From: Syngnathus acus | Lineage: Eukaryota; Chordata; Actinopteri; Syngnathiformes; Syngnathidae | Direction: 5' to 3' | Assembly: GCF_901709675.1 (NCBI RefSeq) | Contig: NC_051104.1 | Location: 3,455,501-3,519,500, forward strand | Length of the DNA: 64,000 nt | Part shown: positions 50,441-63,900 of the stretch, one piece after another | Layout: every line of letters begins with the position of its first letter | How positions within the stretch are numbered: position 1 is the stretch's first letter | Notes under the pieces: generated by a model | What the model saw: the letters and a program-made list of their open reading frames with translations, nothing else | What the model was told of the DNA's origin: nothing | Database searches by the model: none | Translations under genes and position numbers: made by a program

Positions 50441-53400
50441 CGAACCTCACCGCACGTCACTGGAACCAATTGTCACGGACATCTTGAACGAAACGCAACA
50501 TTATCTATATGGATTTGTTTTGATGTTCTTCAACAAAAAGTCTTTACCACATCATCACTGTTTCCATTTGCGACAAGCCATTGACTGAGTGATGTTATTC
50601 TTTTTAAAGAGTGGCCTGCGGCCGTGTGATTCCCCTTTTAAATATTTCAAGCATAAAACAACAAACATCCATTCCCAAATCTTCACTGGGCAAGAGAGCC
50701 AATTAGAAGACAAGCTTCACATCAGTTTTCTCCCTAAAGACGCCACCGTCGCGGAGCAACTCATCCGCGTCACATCAATATATGTCTTTTTCTGATTTAA
50801 TATGCACAGGCGGAAAGAGGCCACCTCATCATCACTACCGTTAACCGCCAGTTACGTTTTGAACGACCCAGAGATTGCCACGCCGCCGTGGCTCCGAGCT
50901 TCTTTGCTGAAAAAGGCGAAAAACATCAAATACAACATGAAACATTGGCAATCATACAAAGATAATAACGCTCTATCCATATGACGCTATAGATGAAAGG
51001 GGAAAGAGTCAAAGTCTCCCTTCATCAGGGGAATCAAAGCTACGTTTGAAAAGTCAACAATTAGCCGTAACGGCCAACAGAGATCGCAAAATTGCGTCCC
51101 GACCGCCTTATCTATCTGTTGCCGCCGGACGCAACGGAATTAAGCTAGCATGGAAATTGTGAATTGAAGTCTCTCTGAGACAGGGCATGACTTTTAGGGC
51201 CGGCCTTGTTGGAGTGTTTCCGACGTGGCGAGATGCCATCCATTGCTCGGCGCTGTTCAATTCCTGAGATGCCACGTGCGCTTCTGCCATCCATTGCTCT
51301 GTGCTGTTCAATTCCCGCAACCATCCATATTGCGCCGCTTGATTGCGCACAATGAGTGCCAATGCTGGGCTAAATTATTCATTTGCTCCAACAAAAGTGG
51401 CGGAAAGCGCCCGGCGCTCTAGCAAACAGCTGCGTTATTAGTTGTTGATTAAGTTTGTTTGGGAGCTGCTTTTCATTTGCATTTGCGAAGCTTGGCCGAC
51501 GTCGGGAAGCACCCCGTGCCCGATGTTGATCAAAGATAGAAAGTCTTTGCCGCCACATTTAGCAATTTTGCAGAAAACGCCAAGGCTCAGGAACAAATAC
51601 GCCCAAGAAAAAGACGAAGGGCTTAATGCCGCTGAGCTCTCGCGCACGCCGTCTTGTGTCAATAGCCCGTGTTCAAATTTCAGATGGTATCGCTCCCACG
51701 CTTGTTGCTGCCGCCTTGAAGAAGACATTACGGGCCGCAACAGATGAAGGTTCTCCCGGGGTGACTCCATGGTTCAATTGCTAGGGCACAGCCGAGGCGC
51801 CGCCGCTGCGTGTCCTTTCCTTTTCTCGTAAAGGCAATCAGTCAAGTAAGTCGTCGCATCTCGGGGAGCTCGCCGACAGGAACGGTGTTTACTCCGTCAA
51901 GCCGCCGGCGCCGGCTCTTGTCTCCCGAGATGAACAAAGTAGGCGGGCAAGTGTCGCTGAAACGACGCCTTCCCGCTGAGACGCCTTTGTCAAACTCACC
52001 GTCAAAAGCCAAAATGGCTCACCTCGAGCAGCAAACGCTAAACCAACTCTCTTGAATGATGAGTTGAGCTAGCTTCTTTTTCAGTTTGTCAGCTAAAAAG
52101 ATATGTAAGGCGATTGGATATGGGAAAGCCTGGCCTGTTTGCGGTCTACTCGTCTCTAATTCTGCGGAATCAGTTGTTTTTTGCCACGTTTTATTTAATG
52201 ACACTCGGCGGATCGTCGTGGTAAGCCTTAAACGCCGCTGATTAGCCGCCCGCGTAAAGAAGCATACTAGCATGTCTTCTATTAGCAGATAGTCAACAAG
52301 TGCCAGACAGGTTTAAGTCAGAGTTGGACGTATTCGGCGGCAGCTTATGTTTTATTCAACAGAGTAAAGGTGGCGGATGGCCGCGCGTGAGTCAGCTATC
52401 GTTTTTCTCAGCGGCTTTTCTGACGCTCCTCCTCAGCCAAGTCTGGTCTGCTCCTGATAACAGAGAAGGCACCTGGGGGGGCCGGCGAGCGATGCCACCT
52501 GAGGCCGTCATAACACCTGACAAGCGAGGAAGGGGGAGACGAGGCTCCTCGTCGAGCTTCCGGCGTGTCTGATAAGAATGCGGTGGACATGAGAGATTGA
52601 GATGTTTCTGCCTCAACTGCTCACTTCCTCGTGGGTTGCCTTTGGCTTTTGTGGCTCGGGCCATTGATTATCTTGCTCTAACCGAGACTGGCGTGTTGTT
52701 GAGCCCCATCCAATCGAAAAGCACTGTTGAGCATTATTATGCCAGGCTTCATATTTGATAACTTAGACATGCTTGGTTCTAAAAATGTTTGTTTTTGTCT
52801 GCTGCATTTGCAGCCTCAAGGAAAATCTCTCATTTGTTGCTTTTCTACTGGCTGGTGATGAAAAGTTTCAAGAGTGACTATCAAAAATTTGAGACGCAGC
52901 GCCACCCCTGTGTTTGTGGCGTACTTTTGTAATTGCAGTTAAAAATGACACCCTCGTCGGGTTTGGAGTCAAAAGACAGGAATGTGTCATTTCCCGCCAG
53001 ATTCCGTTTGACTGGATGCAAGTGGATCCAATTGAGTGCATCGACGGTGTCCTGGCTTGCACGAGCCTCATTGTTCATTTGGTGTCGAGGTCACGCCACC
53101 GGAGGGCTCTCAATGAGGTGGGGGGGGGGGGGGGGGTGTCTGGTGCCGCTTCAATTGCAGCCGAGTGAGAATCTCCCGCAAAATGGGACACTTAGCCCCC
53201 GTGGGTAAAACTGCACCAGTTGGTTATTTGCCAGTGCCATTTGCAAATTTTCCACCCCGCAAGTGACTTTCTTGGTCAAAACCGGGGCGGGCTGCTCCAG
53301 ATGCTCTACCGCCACACCTTTTGCGCACATGAATTGTTTCATGATAGCAAGAGATCCCATGGAGCGCCCTCATCTGCTTTTGCTAACATGGGGGAGCGTA

Positions 53401-53617
53401 CGCTAAGAGAGCTAACTCTCTTTGGCAGGGTGGTCATTTGGAATCTCTGATGCTGAAGGCAGAATGAGCCCACTGGGTCGTCCCACAACCATCTGTCTTT
53501 TGCGTGCACGCAAGGTTAGGCTGCTGCTTGGGTTGCCACAAATCTTGAACCAAGGAAGAACGATATTCCACGTCAGGTGGACACCATCCGTGCTAGCTAT
53601 GCAAAAAGGGTCGGGTA

Positions 53618-53690
53618 ATAGAATAGAATAGAATAGAATAGATCTTTATTGTCATTGTCACACATGTACAATGTAATGTTGGGATGATTT
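53618..53690. repeat. AATAG pentamer repeat with a retroelement-like tail
   Basis: AATAGAATAGAATAGAATAG leads into GATCTTTATTGTCATTGTCA, a frequent 3'-end arrangement of fish SINE/LINE copies. Confidence 0.55.
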
Positions 53691-55917
53691 CTTCTTGTCC
53701 TTTACGCTTCTGGAATTTGCTTTCCGAGGCTTTGGCGCTCATGGAGGAAGGCTCCGTGCCAGATGGAGAAATCGCTCTTCAGCTTCTATCTCATATTGTC
53801 ACTCGACCTTGCACTGTTGCTGCCGAGAAAGAAAAGAAAAACATCTTTTGTGTGGAGTTTGTTCAACCCAACTCAGAGAAGCACATCGAACCTTGTCTCA
53901 AGGCTCCGCTAATGTCAGCACTTGAGTTTCTTCTGCTTCATCACAGGAATCGGCGAGCCATCCGCCGAATTGTTGACGCTTTAGCCATCGGGCACGGTAG
54001 TAGTTGTTGTTTTGTCCAGCGCTTCGTTTTAGGCAGGTCATTATGACCTTTGCCGCGACTAGTCGAGCATTTTCAAGATGCCCCCAAGCTGTGTGTTTGA
54101 GGACATTTGTCGGGAGTGGATCGGACTCGCCTTCGGGGCTCAGCCAGGTTCAAAATAGAAAAACGTGACAGGCAGGCTGTCACATGACCACGAGCCCCAA
54201 ATTTGACTTTTTAAGAAGCCAAGCAAACGTTTGCGTCACACCTTTCAAATTAAGGGGCTGGGAAAATGAAACCTTTGAGGAGCTGCACGTCAAATTAGGC
54301 TGTCAACGTGTGATGACAGCTTTTCGCACTTGAGAACAAAAATCATTTCAAGCTTCCAAACTCTCACTCTTATTTTCTCCGGCGCTCCTCCCAGACGGAC
54401 GTCCGGGTCCAGGCTTCCCGGTCGGTTGCCGGCTCCCCAGCGGCCTCGATTGCTCGGCTGACACATTCGACTCGTCTTGTAGGTTTCCGTGGCAACAGAC
54501 GACGACGGAGCTATTCTCAGGGTCGAGCCTTTCATTTCATTTGCTCGAGATGAATGAAGCTTAGAGTCGGAAAGCGAGGCGGAGGCGACCCGGGAGCTGA
54601 CTCGACGCTCACTTTGTTTGTTTTAACGCTGTGAGCAAGCGTAGACTTATGAAATTCCCCGCTAGCGACCTAGCGAAAGGCTAGCCGGTGCCGCCAAAGC
54701 TGACTTGGCCTAGCACGTCGCAACCCAAAGTGATGCCCTTTGTCCTTTGTTCACCTCTTGGGAGGCGCCAACCCAGTTGGGATTGTTGTTGTGTTGTGAG
54801 GATTCCTGATAGGTTTATTTTGTTAGTTTGCATTGAGTGTTTGTGTGCGTGTTCTTCAGTTGCACTCATGTGGCGCTTTTGCTTTAGTCAAGTGCCCTCA
54901 TTGTGAAGGTAATTTCCCTGGCGGGTGCGAGTCTCCTTTGCACGCACGCAGAGTCGCAGACTGGCTGTGTACTTGCGTGCCGACATGCTTTTGCGCCTTA
55001 TTTGTCTTTGTTCTGGGCAAACTCAACCCCCGCCCCCTCCCTCCCTCCATCGGCATCACCCACCCGCTGCGTCTGGCGACTTTCTTGTCACGGCGATGAA
55101 GGGCACCTGCTGTTCTCAGCCGATGCCGCCGTCATCTGCTCCCCCCCCCCCACACACACACTTTACTGACATCCGCCTGCATGATTCACACGCGTAGCTC
55201 ACTCAGTTGAGTTTAGGTGAGGCCGAGGCGAGTCACCTTGCGTCACTTTTGATAGCTTTGCGGCAAAAAAAAAAAAAAAGAAATCCCCAGCCTCCCACAG
55301 TACAATGGCAGGTCACGTCTGTATCTGATAAGATTCTCGCTAGGCCGACTTGCCGCAATGAAGGACAGAGCATGCCGGAGGTGGCGGAACCCCTCGCGAG
55401 ATGACAATTCGCGTAAGCCGTCGCCGCCAAGCTTGGCAAGGTGACCCAACCCATCATAACGTAACGCACTGAGCCAAGACAGTGTCGCCTAACCAGCTGC
55501 TGCTTTGTCGATACGCTCTGTCCAGAGCACGCGTGGGCCCGCAACGCCATAAAGCCGAGTTGAATGTCCTGCCGAATGTTGCGTAACCTCCACAAGGCAT
55601 CCTCCAAAGCGAGGAGACGCTTCATTTCCCGCAAGAACGTCTTATTTCTTCTCCAAAAAGTTCCGCGCTCGCAAAGTGCTCTCGGGGGAAACATGAGGAG
55701 GAGGATGTGAGCGCACACGTCACGTCACTTCAGCCAGACTAAGTGTAGCGCACTTTTAAACACCCCTGTGTGTGTAGGTGTGTGTTCTTTTATTACTCTG
55801 CCATTTCCCCCTGCACACATTTATCCAGCCTCACCCTGCTTTACAGCTGCTGTCACTTCCTACCGGGACCAAATCGAAACATTACAACCCAAAAGTCCTC
55901 CATCTTTCAATAACACA

Positions 55918-55940
55918 CAAACACACACACACACACACAC
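55918..55940. repeat. (CA)n microsatellite
   Basis: About eleven CA units. Confidence 0.9.
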
Positions 55941-58039
55941 GGCAGTGATAAGGCCAGCTGCGCTTCGATGAGATTGCTGAGTCATGCATCGCCGTCGTCC
56001 AATCCGTTGAAAAATGCCCCTGTGGAGCAGACGCACAGGACTATTTTTTTCGAGACGTTTTAAGGGTTGAGCAAATTGAGTTACGAGCGCAGTCGTGGAA
56101 CCAATTCAACTCACCCGTCAAAGCGGACATCTCAATTTCCATAACGCCGAGCCATCTGTCCCACGTGTGTCGTCACATCTCCCGGCCCGTTAAGGACACG
56201 CGGCAGGTTTGTACACTCATTAAAGGACTAATGAGCGTAACATATGGCGCGGGCGTACTGTTAGCACCTCACTGTTTTGTGCGGAGCGAGCAGCTGCCAC
56301 CTTCACACTTTGCCGCCCTCTACAGTGTTGTTTGGGAGCTACGTAGACAATCAACTCTTCTTAAAAAGACGCACAACCCTAATATACGTGTAGACGTGTG
56401 CGTCTCTGTCGGTAATGGCGGCCGAAAACAAACGAGGTAGCTCAGAACCCGCTCGAGTGACGACATCCTGAGGGCAATCCTTTCCAAAAGGATTACCAAC
56501 AAGTGACACGTGTAAATACAAAGAGCATTTGAAGCGTCCCACTGTTAAACGTTGGCCGCTCACGAGATGAATAAGAACTTACCCATCCTGAAGACGACTT
56601 AAGTCGACAGCAGAGCGAGCGCAGATAAGAGGCAAAGGATTACGGCGCCGACGGCCCGAGAAGCTGTCGGTGCCATCAAAGGTCATCTTTATGGCAGATT
56701 AGCACAAGCGGCCGGGCAGATTTGATGAGTACGCAAATGCCGTTGACGTGCGTTTGGCGGATTGCCGGCGCCAAATGTGTACTTCTGTGTGAGCCCCAAT
56801 CTTCTGTTGATCACAGAACTCGGCACACTGCTTTTTTTTGCCTTCATTCATGCGTCACCCGCTCGGCGAAACATCAGCCCAGTCAGACAATTCTCGCTCG
56901 AGTCAATCCGCATGAATAAATAAGCGCGCCGCTACCGCTAATAGTTGCGCTCCGACGATATTACAGCCGTTCGATTTTCAGGGTGGCAGGTGCTGCTCGC
57001 CGGACGCCTCGCGCATCACTATCGGACGAAGGAAACGTTTGAACTGCAGGCTCCCCAAAAAAAAAAAAAAACATGACTGAGGTCGTCGGAGAGAAAACAG
57101 GGATCCGTTTGTCACGCCGCCCGGCCAAGATTTACTCGGGCATCCCGGCTCCTAAGTGGGCGCGCTGTCGGCTCGCATCAGGACCGACGAGTGTTTGTCG
57201 TCTGCGCCGGGATGTTGCGCGCCGTCCCCGGGGCGCCGCTTTCCGCGCCAGATAGCGAATTGAGGTCGAGCTGGAATCTTAAAAGATGGCTTGTGTCAAA
57301 GACGGCTCGAGTGTCCAACCTGAGCAAAGGCGCAGGGCGGAATGCTTCCGGCAAGCCGCCGCTGACGTCTTGGAGACAAACGCTAATGCGACGTTCATTG
57401 TCGTCTCAAGGAGACGTTTCAAGGAGGGAGCAACGTGACATGGAAGATGGCCTTGACGCAAACATTTGCATCTGATACGTTTTGCAGTTGTACTGCGGGA
57501 CCACTCCTTATCACGGCGCGCAACAACCTCGACCTTTCAATCGCCCCAAGAGCAGAACGGTGATTAGCGGTCGGTTTTCCGGCTAATTAAGAAAAACTGC
57601 CCGAGAATCCTTAATTATCCCGGAGAGGCTATCTATGAATGAGCTTCTGATTGACACTGGCCGCCAAGTCTCAACATGATTGGTGTCTCAAAAGATTGCT
57701 GGCCGTTGAAGGATCATACATCATTGCCCGGGGTTAGATGCAGCTCGTTCCAAACGGTTGTTGTGTTGTTCAGTATGACAGGGGATAAGTTGCGAGAGGC
57801 CTCCAAGGGGGGGGGAGCTTTTTAGCATGCGAACAGGTGCGCCGTCGGATTCTGGATGCTAATTAGCTTTGTCGGCATAAAGAGCAGCTAATTTTGCTTG
57901 CCGACACCGGTGGCGTTCCCAGCTCGCTTGGCATGCGCGTGCATTGTGCCAAAAGAAAGAAAATATCAGAAAATATTTTCAGGGACATGCTTGCTTTTGC
58001 GAGTTACCTCTACCGCCTGCCATCACACTGATTTGTGGT

Positions 58040-58163
58040 TTGACTCCATTTAGTTGGAGTTCAAGTTAGAATTTTTCGCCTATCACTAGCAAGATATTGA
58101 CTCCATTTAGTTGGAGTTCAAGTTAGTGCCTTTGAATTTTTTGCCTATCACTAGCAAGATATT
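58040..58163. repeat. Local tandem duplication
   Basis: Two copies of a ~57-bp unit starting TTGACTCCATTTAGTTGGAG; the second copy (58097-58163) has a ~10-bp insertion (TGCCTTTGA). Confidence 0.9.
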
Positions 58164-59103
58164 GGCGGCGCGTCGTTCCTCTCGAGTACCCCGGGCGACC
58201 TTCATTTATCCCAAACAATGAGTCACGGCGGAGGGCGGTGAGATAATGAAGCAACGTTGTGATTGATAGCGAGATGTCCTTAATGGCAAACTAATAAAGG
58301 GACAACGTGTCACCAGGCGCCAAAAGATGAATTCATTGCGCATCGGCTTGGCTGGCTCATGCTAATTGTTCCATCTTTGTCCTTGGAAGAAGTTTTGCTC
58401 TGGCAAAGAATGATTTTTGCAAATATCCATTTTTGGCTTCAGCACAACGTGCATGTCACGCAACGTGTCCAAATTGAAGCGAAAATCTTTGAGAGGTCTA
58501 ATCCATGAGAATAACATTAAATTCAAAAGGCGGACAAAATATTAGGAACAGCACCTAGCAATCAATATGTAGTGCAGAGTCGTCTTCATAATATTTGTGA
58601 GATTTCAAAATGCACCTTCAAATATGGGAAAATGACGGGAGCGGTCCAACAAGCAGCTAGAAGCAGTTCTTGTTGTGTTGCTTCTTGACAATTGAAGTGT
58701 TTCTCTCGCTAACAATGAACATATTAGAGTCTCACATGTTCAGTCAAGGTCAGATGTTGTTCGCGTCTTTGCCGCCTCCGCCTCCTATATCCCATGCGAC
58801 TAATTAGTTTTTCATCAATGCGGACGGAAAAGAAAGAGGAAAAAAAAAAATCATAACAACATTGTCGGAGGCGCGTAGCAACGTCACTGATGGACTTCCT
58901 CAGGCGAGACACATGCCAGCCAACCTCGTTTCTGCCTATGATCAAAAATGAATTCAGTGCAAAGACGTCAGTCGTGTTGAATATGGGTAAAAAATGTGCA
59001 CGTACAAAGTGATGCAGGCAGATGTGACTGGAAAATGGTCCATGTGTAAATTGATCATCTCGATCGCTGGCATCGGACCGCAAGTTCTTGGATAGATCAG
59101 AAT

Positions 59104-59225
59104 GTCATCTGCATAGCAATGAAGGGAAATGATGCGCTTGCTTCAAATAAGCCTTGGGGCAGCGCCTCCAATGAAAACAGCAGGGGCCCCATCATTGAAC
59201 CCTGCGGAACGCCGCACGACAGCGA
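59104..59225 (-). mobile_element. LINE reverse-transcriptase fragment with YADD motif
   Basis: Read on the minus strand, GVPQGSMMGPLLFSLE at 59225-59165 is followed by HCYADD at 59121-59104, the two adjacent RT motifs of a CR1/L2-like LINE in the right order and spacing. Flanks do not continue the frame. Confidence 0.75.
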
Positions 59226-60329
59226 GACTCTTGAGCTCTCCCGTCATTGCCCACCTGGAAACGAAAATATGAACACCAGGAAAAAAAAAGTCAGCTCTGT
59301 TGTAGGGGCAAAAAAACACCATCTTAAGTTGGATCAGCGCCAATTTGTACAACAAACAAGCTCGGCAGAGAAGAACGAGATCATTTGTTGATTTCTACCT
59401 GTAGTGACATTTCCTTGGTTGCGGGAATCCAGCTGGCCAAGTTATCTGCCGCTCAGACTCGATTCCACAAGCACACGAGTGGGCTTGCAAATTCCCCCCG
59501 TGAGCTGATGCAGCTACCGACATCTGTCTCTTTTGTGCAGTAGCTGCGCTAATTGGCGTCCTCGCAAAACGCTTTTGTAATTAAACCAATCATCACTGAT
59601 TAATAGAAATGTAGAGTCAAACTATTTTGTCGAGGTTCTATATTTGTCTTGTTGATTCTTGTCTCTTGGCTGGCTGATGTTGATTAGGTGTGTGTGTTTG
59701 TGTGTATGTGTGTGTATGTGTCACTGTGCACTCATTAAGGCCGCTTGTGCGTGATGATTAGTACTAAACGAGGCCGCTCTTAATTTGGCGCGACATGCTT
59801 ACGCAGAGTTTGCTTAAAGAATCACTTTACCTTCATTTGGACTTTTTGCTACTCATGACATGCATAAAAAAGTGGCGGAAATAAATTGTTGACTATTTCT
59901 GAAAGGAGCAAATTGACAAGAGGGCTAACAAAGAACTTGAGGCAAACGTCATCACTTGTTTGATTCACCTTTGTTTTTGCTACGTCCTTTTCTGACATTA
60001 TTTATATTCCAATGAGCAAATCTTCTGGCCACTGGGGGCTTTAAATGGCTTTATTGCATTCATCTATTGTGTTTTTCTTCTGTTGAAAAATTGTTCTCCT
60101 GCTTCTTAGTGAGTTGCTTGCACGCAACTCACCTGGGATGTTGCAGCATTTGCACGCTAGCACGCGGGAGCGCTACAAGAGCTAATCGCACGTGATTGAT
60201 GCCTCAACCCCTGCCTGCACGGCACACGAAATAAAACATTTAATATGACATCGTCTTGAATTTTTAGATCCAGAGCCGTGGCAGGGTTAAATATTTCAAA
60301 ATTGGCACTGAAACCCAATCGAATTATCG

Positions 60330-60402
60330 CGACCAAGGCTGAGCCCTGCTGGAGAACAAATTAGGGACCGAGCTGCGTGCCTTGTGGTGCTCCGGTTTGA
60401 TT
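60330..60402 (-). mobile_element. LINE reverse-transcriptase scrap
   Basis: The minus strand reads TGAPQGTQLGP then a stop, matching the RT motif GAPQGTVLSP of another fish LINE lineage. Confidence 0.5.
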
Positions 60403-60589
60403 TGTTTTTTTTACTTTCTTTGCATTGACTAAAACTAACATCAAAACAATAGATGACATATTTCTGGACATCTTTCTGCTGCTGCTCATTGAGTCGTTTC
60501 AGCATCAGGACCAGAGACAGCTCCCCCCCACTCCTTGGTGCTGCACAAACGTCTGCATGCCCGGTACCTTTCTTTCCACCCCCCTCCAA

Positions 60590-60917
60590 TATAACTCTCC
60601 TCCTTCTCCCCCCTCCCACCTGTCCTCCCGCCCAATCAGATCCCCCGAGAGCGCGCAGGGAGAAAAGCGCATCCGGCCCGGCGCCGATGAAAGCGAGAGA
60701 GGGAGAGGACGGCGGCGTCATCCGTCAAGCGAGCGAGCGGTGTTGAGATATGGCGCGATAAGGACGAGCTGCTGGAGCTGCTGGAGCTACTGGAGCTGCT
60801 GGAGCTGGCCAGCGGGTCACATGACAGCAGAGCAAAGCGCACGCACACACCAACGCAGAGCCCGCCACTCGCTTTTTAGCTGCTTTTTCAACAGCCTGCT
60901 TTTGCTCCCGACGCTCT
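60590..60917 (+). promoter_or_regulatory. CpG-rich candidate promoter and 5' non-coding exon
   Basis: GC- and CpG-rich sequence after a long AT-rich desert contains a CCAAT-type box (CCCAATCAG, about 60630). A GAGCTGCTG repeat lies at 60766-60806, and a consensus donor (GACGCTCT|GTGAGTAC) at 60917/60918. No coding exon follows within the window, so any gene would extend past 64000 or use only non-coding exons here. Confidence 0.4.
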
Positions 60918-63900
60918 GTGAGTACATTTTTGCTCCTCTCCCCCAACCCCTCCCCCTCCTCCTTCTTCATTCTGCTGCCAGTGTTGAGTGAATGCAGCGC
61001 TGGCATCCGAGTGCTCGCTTTTCTTTTTTCTTCTTTCTGGCACTTCTTCTTGTGCCTCGCCGCACTTTGCTTTCCAGGCTCGACAGCCTGCAGACGATTT
61101 TAGTGTCGTGTTTTTTGTTTTTTTTTTGCTGGGGAAGGGTGGCTGTTTTTCTTTCCCATTTTTATTTTTATTTTTCTGTCTTTATTCTGATTTCTTTGTG
61201 GCTCTTTTGCTTTTGGTGTGCAGTGGACAATTCTTTTTTGTTTTGTTTTTTTTCTTTTCAGGGGACGTTTGGGTACTTTTCTTGCAGCCGAGCTTGCAGG
61301 TTGGTGCTTTCTGTCTTATTTTGTCTTTTTTCTTCTTCTTTTTGGAACATTTCATGTCGGATGGACCGTGTTTTTATTTTGCGCCGCCGCACGGGTGAAC
61401 AGACACCCCCCACCCCCTCTCCCCAGCTGGTATCCGACGTTAACGTGTGCACAAATCAGCGGAGGTGAAGCAAACGCAACGAAAGGCACCTGTGGCCTTT
61501 CTTGCGAGCTGCGGCAGCTTTTATTTTTCCAATTTGGCTGGAAGCTTACCCGACAGAAGCGATCGACATCTTCGACCACGCGAGCGGCGGGATCGGCACG
61601 CGAGCTGTGCTCGGCGGACACGTCATTAGGTACAAGTGACGATACAAACATTGAAAAAGATAATCGTGCTCACTTTGGAGCTATTCTTTTCTTTCGTATC
61701 ATTTCATTCCCTTGTAATACTTTTACATTAGGGAATAAGTTTGACATGTATGACAGCGGCCCAGGATTGAAACAGCCAAAAAATAATAATTTTGTTTGTG
61801 TTCTGAACTAATTATGGCTCTAACATGAGCGTGGATGGGCGTCCACGCCCGGGTCCAGGGTGTACCCGCTTCTCTCACCAAAAAGCCTCAATATGAAGCA
61901 AATATGAAATGACGAGTCGCTCCACAATGTGGGTAATCCCGTGTCGGCTGACTGGAATGTTTCCTCGCCAGCCGTGTTTAATCACCTTGAACGGCAACCT
62001 GGTGCCAAAGTCTGATCCTCTTTGAACGTTCCAAATCGTACGTCGTCACCCTAAGCCCCTCCCCAATCACATTCTCTTCTGATGTTTGTTATTGTGGCAA
62101 GATGGCTCAACGGGTACCGTGACAAGACTTTTTGTGCAAATGTGTAAATGTAAACACGACGCCCCCATCGTGTCTAGGATTCTGGTTTAGTGCCATGCTT
62201 TTCATTTCAAGCAGCGTTTGCTTACTTTGTGTTTCCTGTTCTATAGCTCAAAACATCACAAAACAGAAGACTCACCAAATAAGATGCAAAGTGTACTTGA
62301 TTCAAGATGTTGACATTTCACTCTGCAGAAAGAAAATTAAGCATTCTTTAGTTGAATCATTTCAGACCACTATCTTCATGCTAACACATTATGCTAACGA
62401 CTATATTTTCTAATTAAAATTAGCATTTATGTTGCACTAATTTTCAAATACACACACACACTGCATCTTCTTCTTGCTCGTAATTGCATCTCTTTCAGTA
62501 TGCTGCCCGGCATGTTGTGGCACACTGTGGTACGACGCCAAATTGGGACTTGCCTGCCACCTAAATTAAGAGCATTTCGTTGTTCTGCCGGCCATTGTGC
62601 GTCACTGGCATCGTGAACAAAGACATTAAAAGTAAGTCATCTCATTAGTTTCAGTTTGGTCTTTTTGGAGCCCTTAACTGGACCCAAGGGGCGCGCGTGT
62701 GTCGTCCGCAAGGGCCAATTAGTCACACTGGCAGGCCAAAACTTGGATGCTTTCTGGACATCTCCGCAACCCCCACGCCACTTCTTCTCCCGTCGGACCG
62801 CTTCCTCGTTATCTGGACCGAGCGACCTGGTCGCTCGGTCGGGAGCATTAAGGTATAGCTAGCGTATATGTGGCTGCGTGTATGAATAAAACATCCGGAG
62901 CAAGCGGCTTGTATCTGGAGTGCACGCCTCCATTATGGGCAACAATTGCTCTTTTAAATTTTTGGGACATAACCATCCTCCACTGGCGTGCCAAGTAGCC
63001 AAACGCGCAAAAGTGTTTGAAATGCCTTGTCGAGGCGAATTTGTTAAGAGCGCTTGGCTCGTTCCTTCATTTGTGTCTACGCCACTTTCTCTTGAGAACG
63101 AGCTTCCAAGACCTTCGGGCGGGACGGCCAATACTTTGCTGATGTATTTCTACGGGCGGGTTCATCGAGTCCACGCGCATAATGGATCGGGCCTGGCCGG
63201 GGGCTTCTCGCAACGAGGCCGCTTTCGAAGCGGCGTTAATTTATTCATTGCGCCTCTAATGGCGCCGTTCATCACATTATGTGGACGAGCCCCGTAACAA
63301 ACACGCCGCAAATGAGTTTACCGCGTCACCTATTGATCCGAGCCTCTCTGTTTCCATTGTGCCCTTGTTTTGCTTTCGGCCCTGTGTGTGTGTGTGTGCG
63401 TGTGTGTGTGTGTGTGTGTGCGTGTGTGTGTGAGCGGCGGCAAATGCCACTTTCGTCTTTGTAACACATAACCGTCATCGTCTTTTGGGATTGATGGTAG
63501 CGTGATGCCTTCAGAGAGTGGAGGCAATAGGAGGCTTTCTAAGAATTAATATTGATCGTTGCTATGCAGCACGGATGTTATGGGCGGTTGCCATGGTGAC
63601 CACATGACTGACAGTCAGCTGGCTTTGTGGTCATCGGCCGCTGAGAAGCAGAAGAACCGGGATGAAAAAAAACAACAACCACGTGTTTGAGAGCAGGTGT
63701 CGGCGACGCGTCGAAGCGTAAAAGAATGCGCCTGACGGGAACTTCCTGGAGGGGAAATTGCGCGAGGCGCTCTGGTTTGCCTGCCAAAATGCTCCCGCGG
63801 GGATCGGCTGAAAGTGCCACAATCACGAGCGCCCCCTGCCAATTGCCCGTTTGTGCAATTGTTTTGAAGAAAGCCTGCAGTCATGCTTGGCGAGTCCAAG

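Larger units (their letters stand above)
50441..60420. other. Long stretch without recognisable genes
   Basis: Both strands were read for splice-consistent coding exons and none was convincing. Contents seen: G run at about 53119-53136; AATAG pentamers with a TTTATTGTCATTGTCACACA LINE/SINE-like tail at 53618-53690; A run 55265-55279; (CA)n 55918-55940; A run 57056-57071; 57/67-bp tandem duplication 58040-58163; LINE RT remnants 59104-59225 and 60330-60402; (TG)n 59687-59720. AT-rich homeodomain-like core sites (TAATTA, ATTAG) are frequent at 57560-57920. Confidence 0.4.

Noticed and set aside
53684-54046. 120-codon ORF with plausible composition
   Set aside because: No family match, no splice-linked partner and a start inside a repeat tail; not enough to call a gene.
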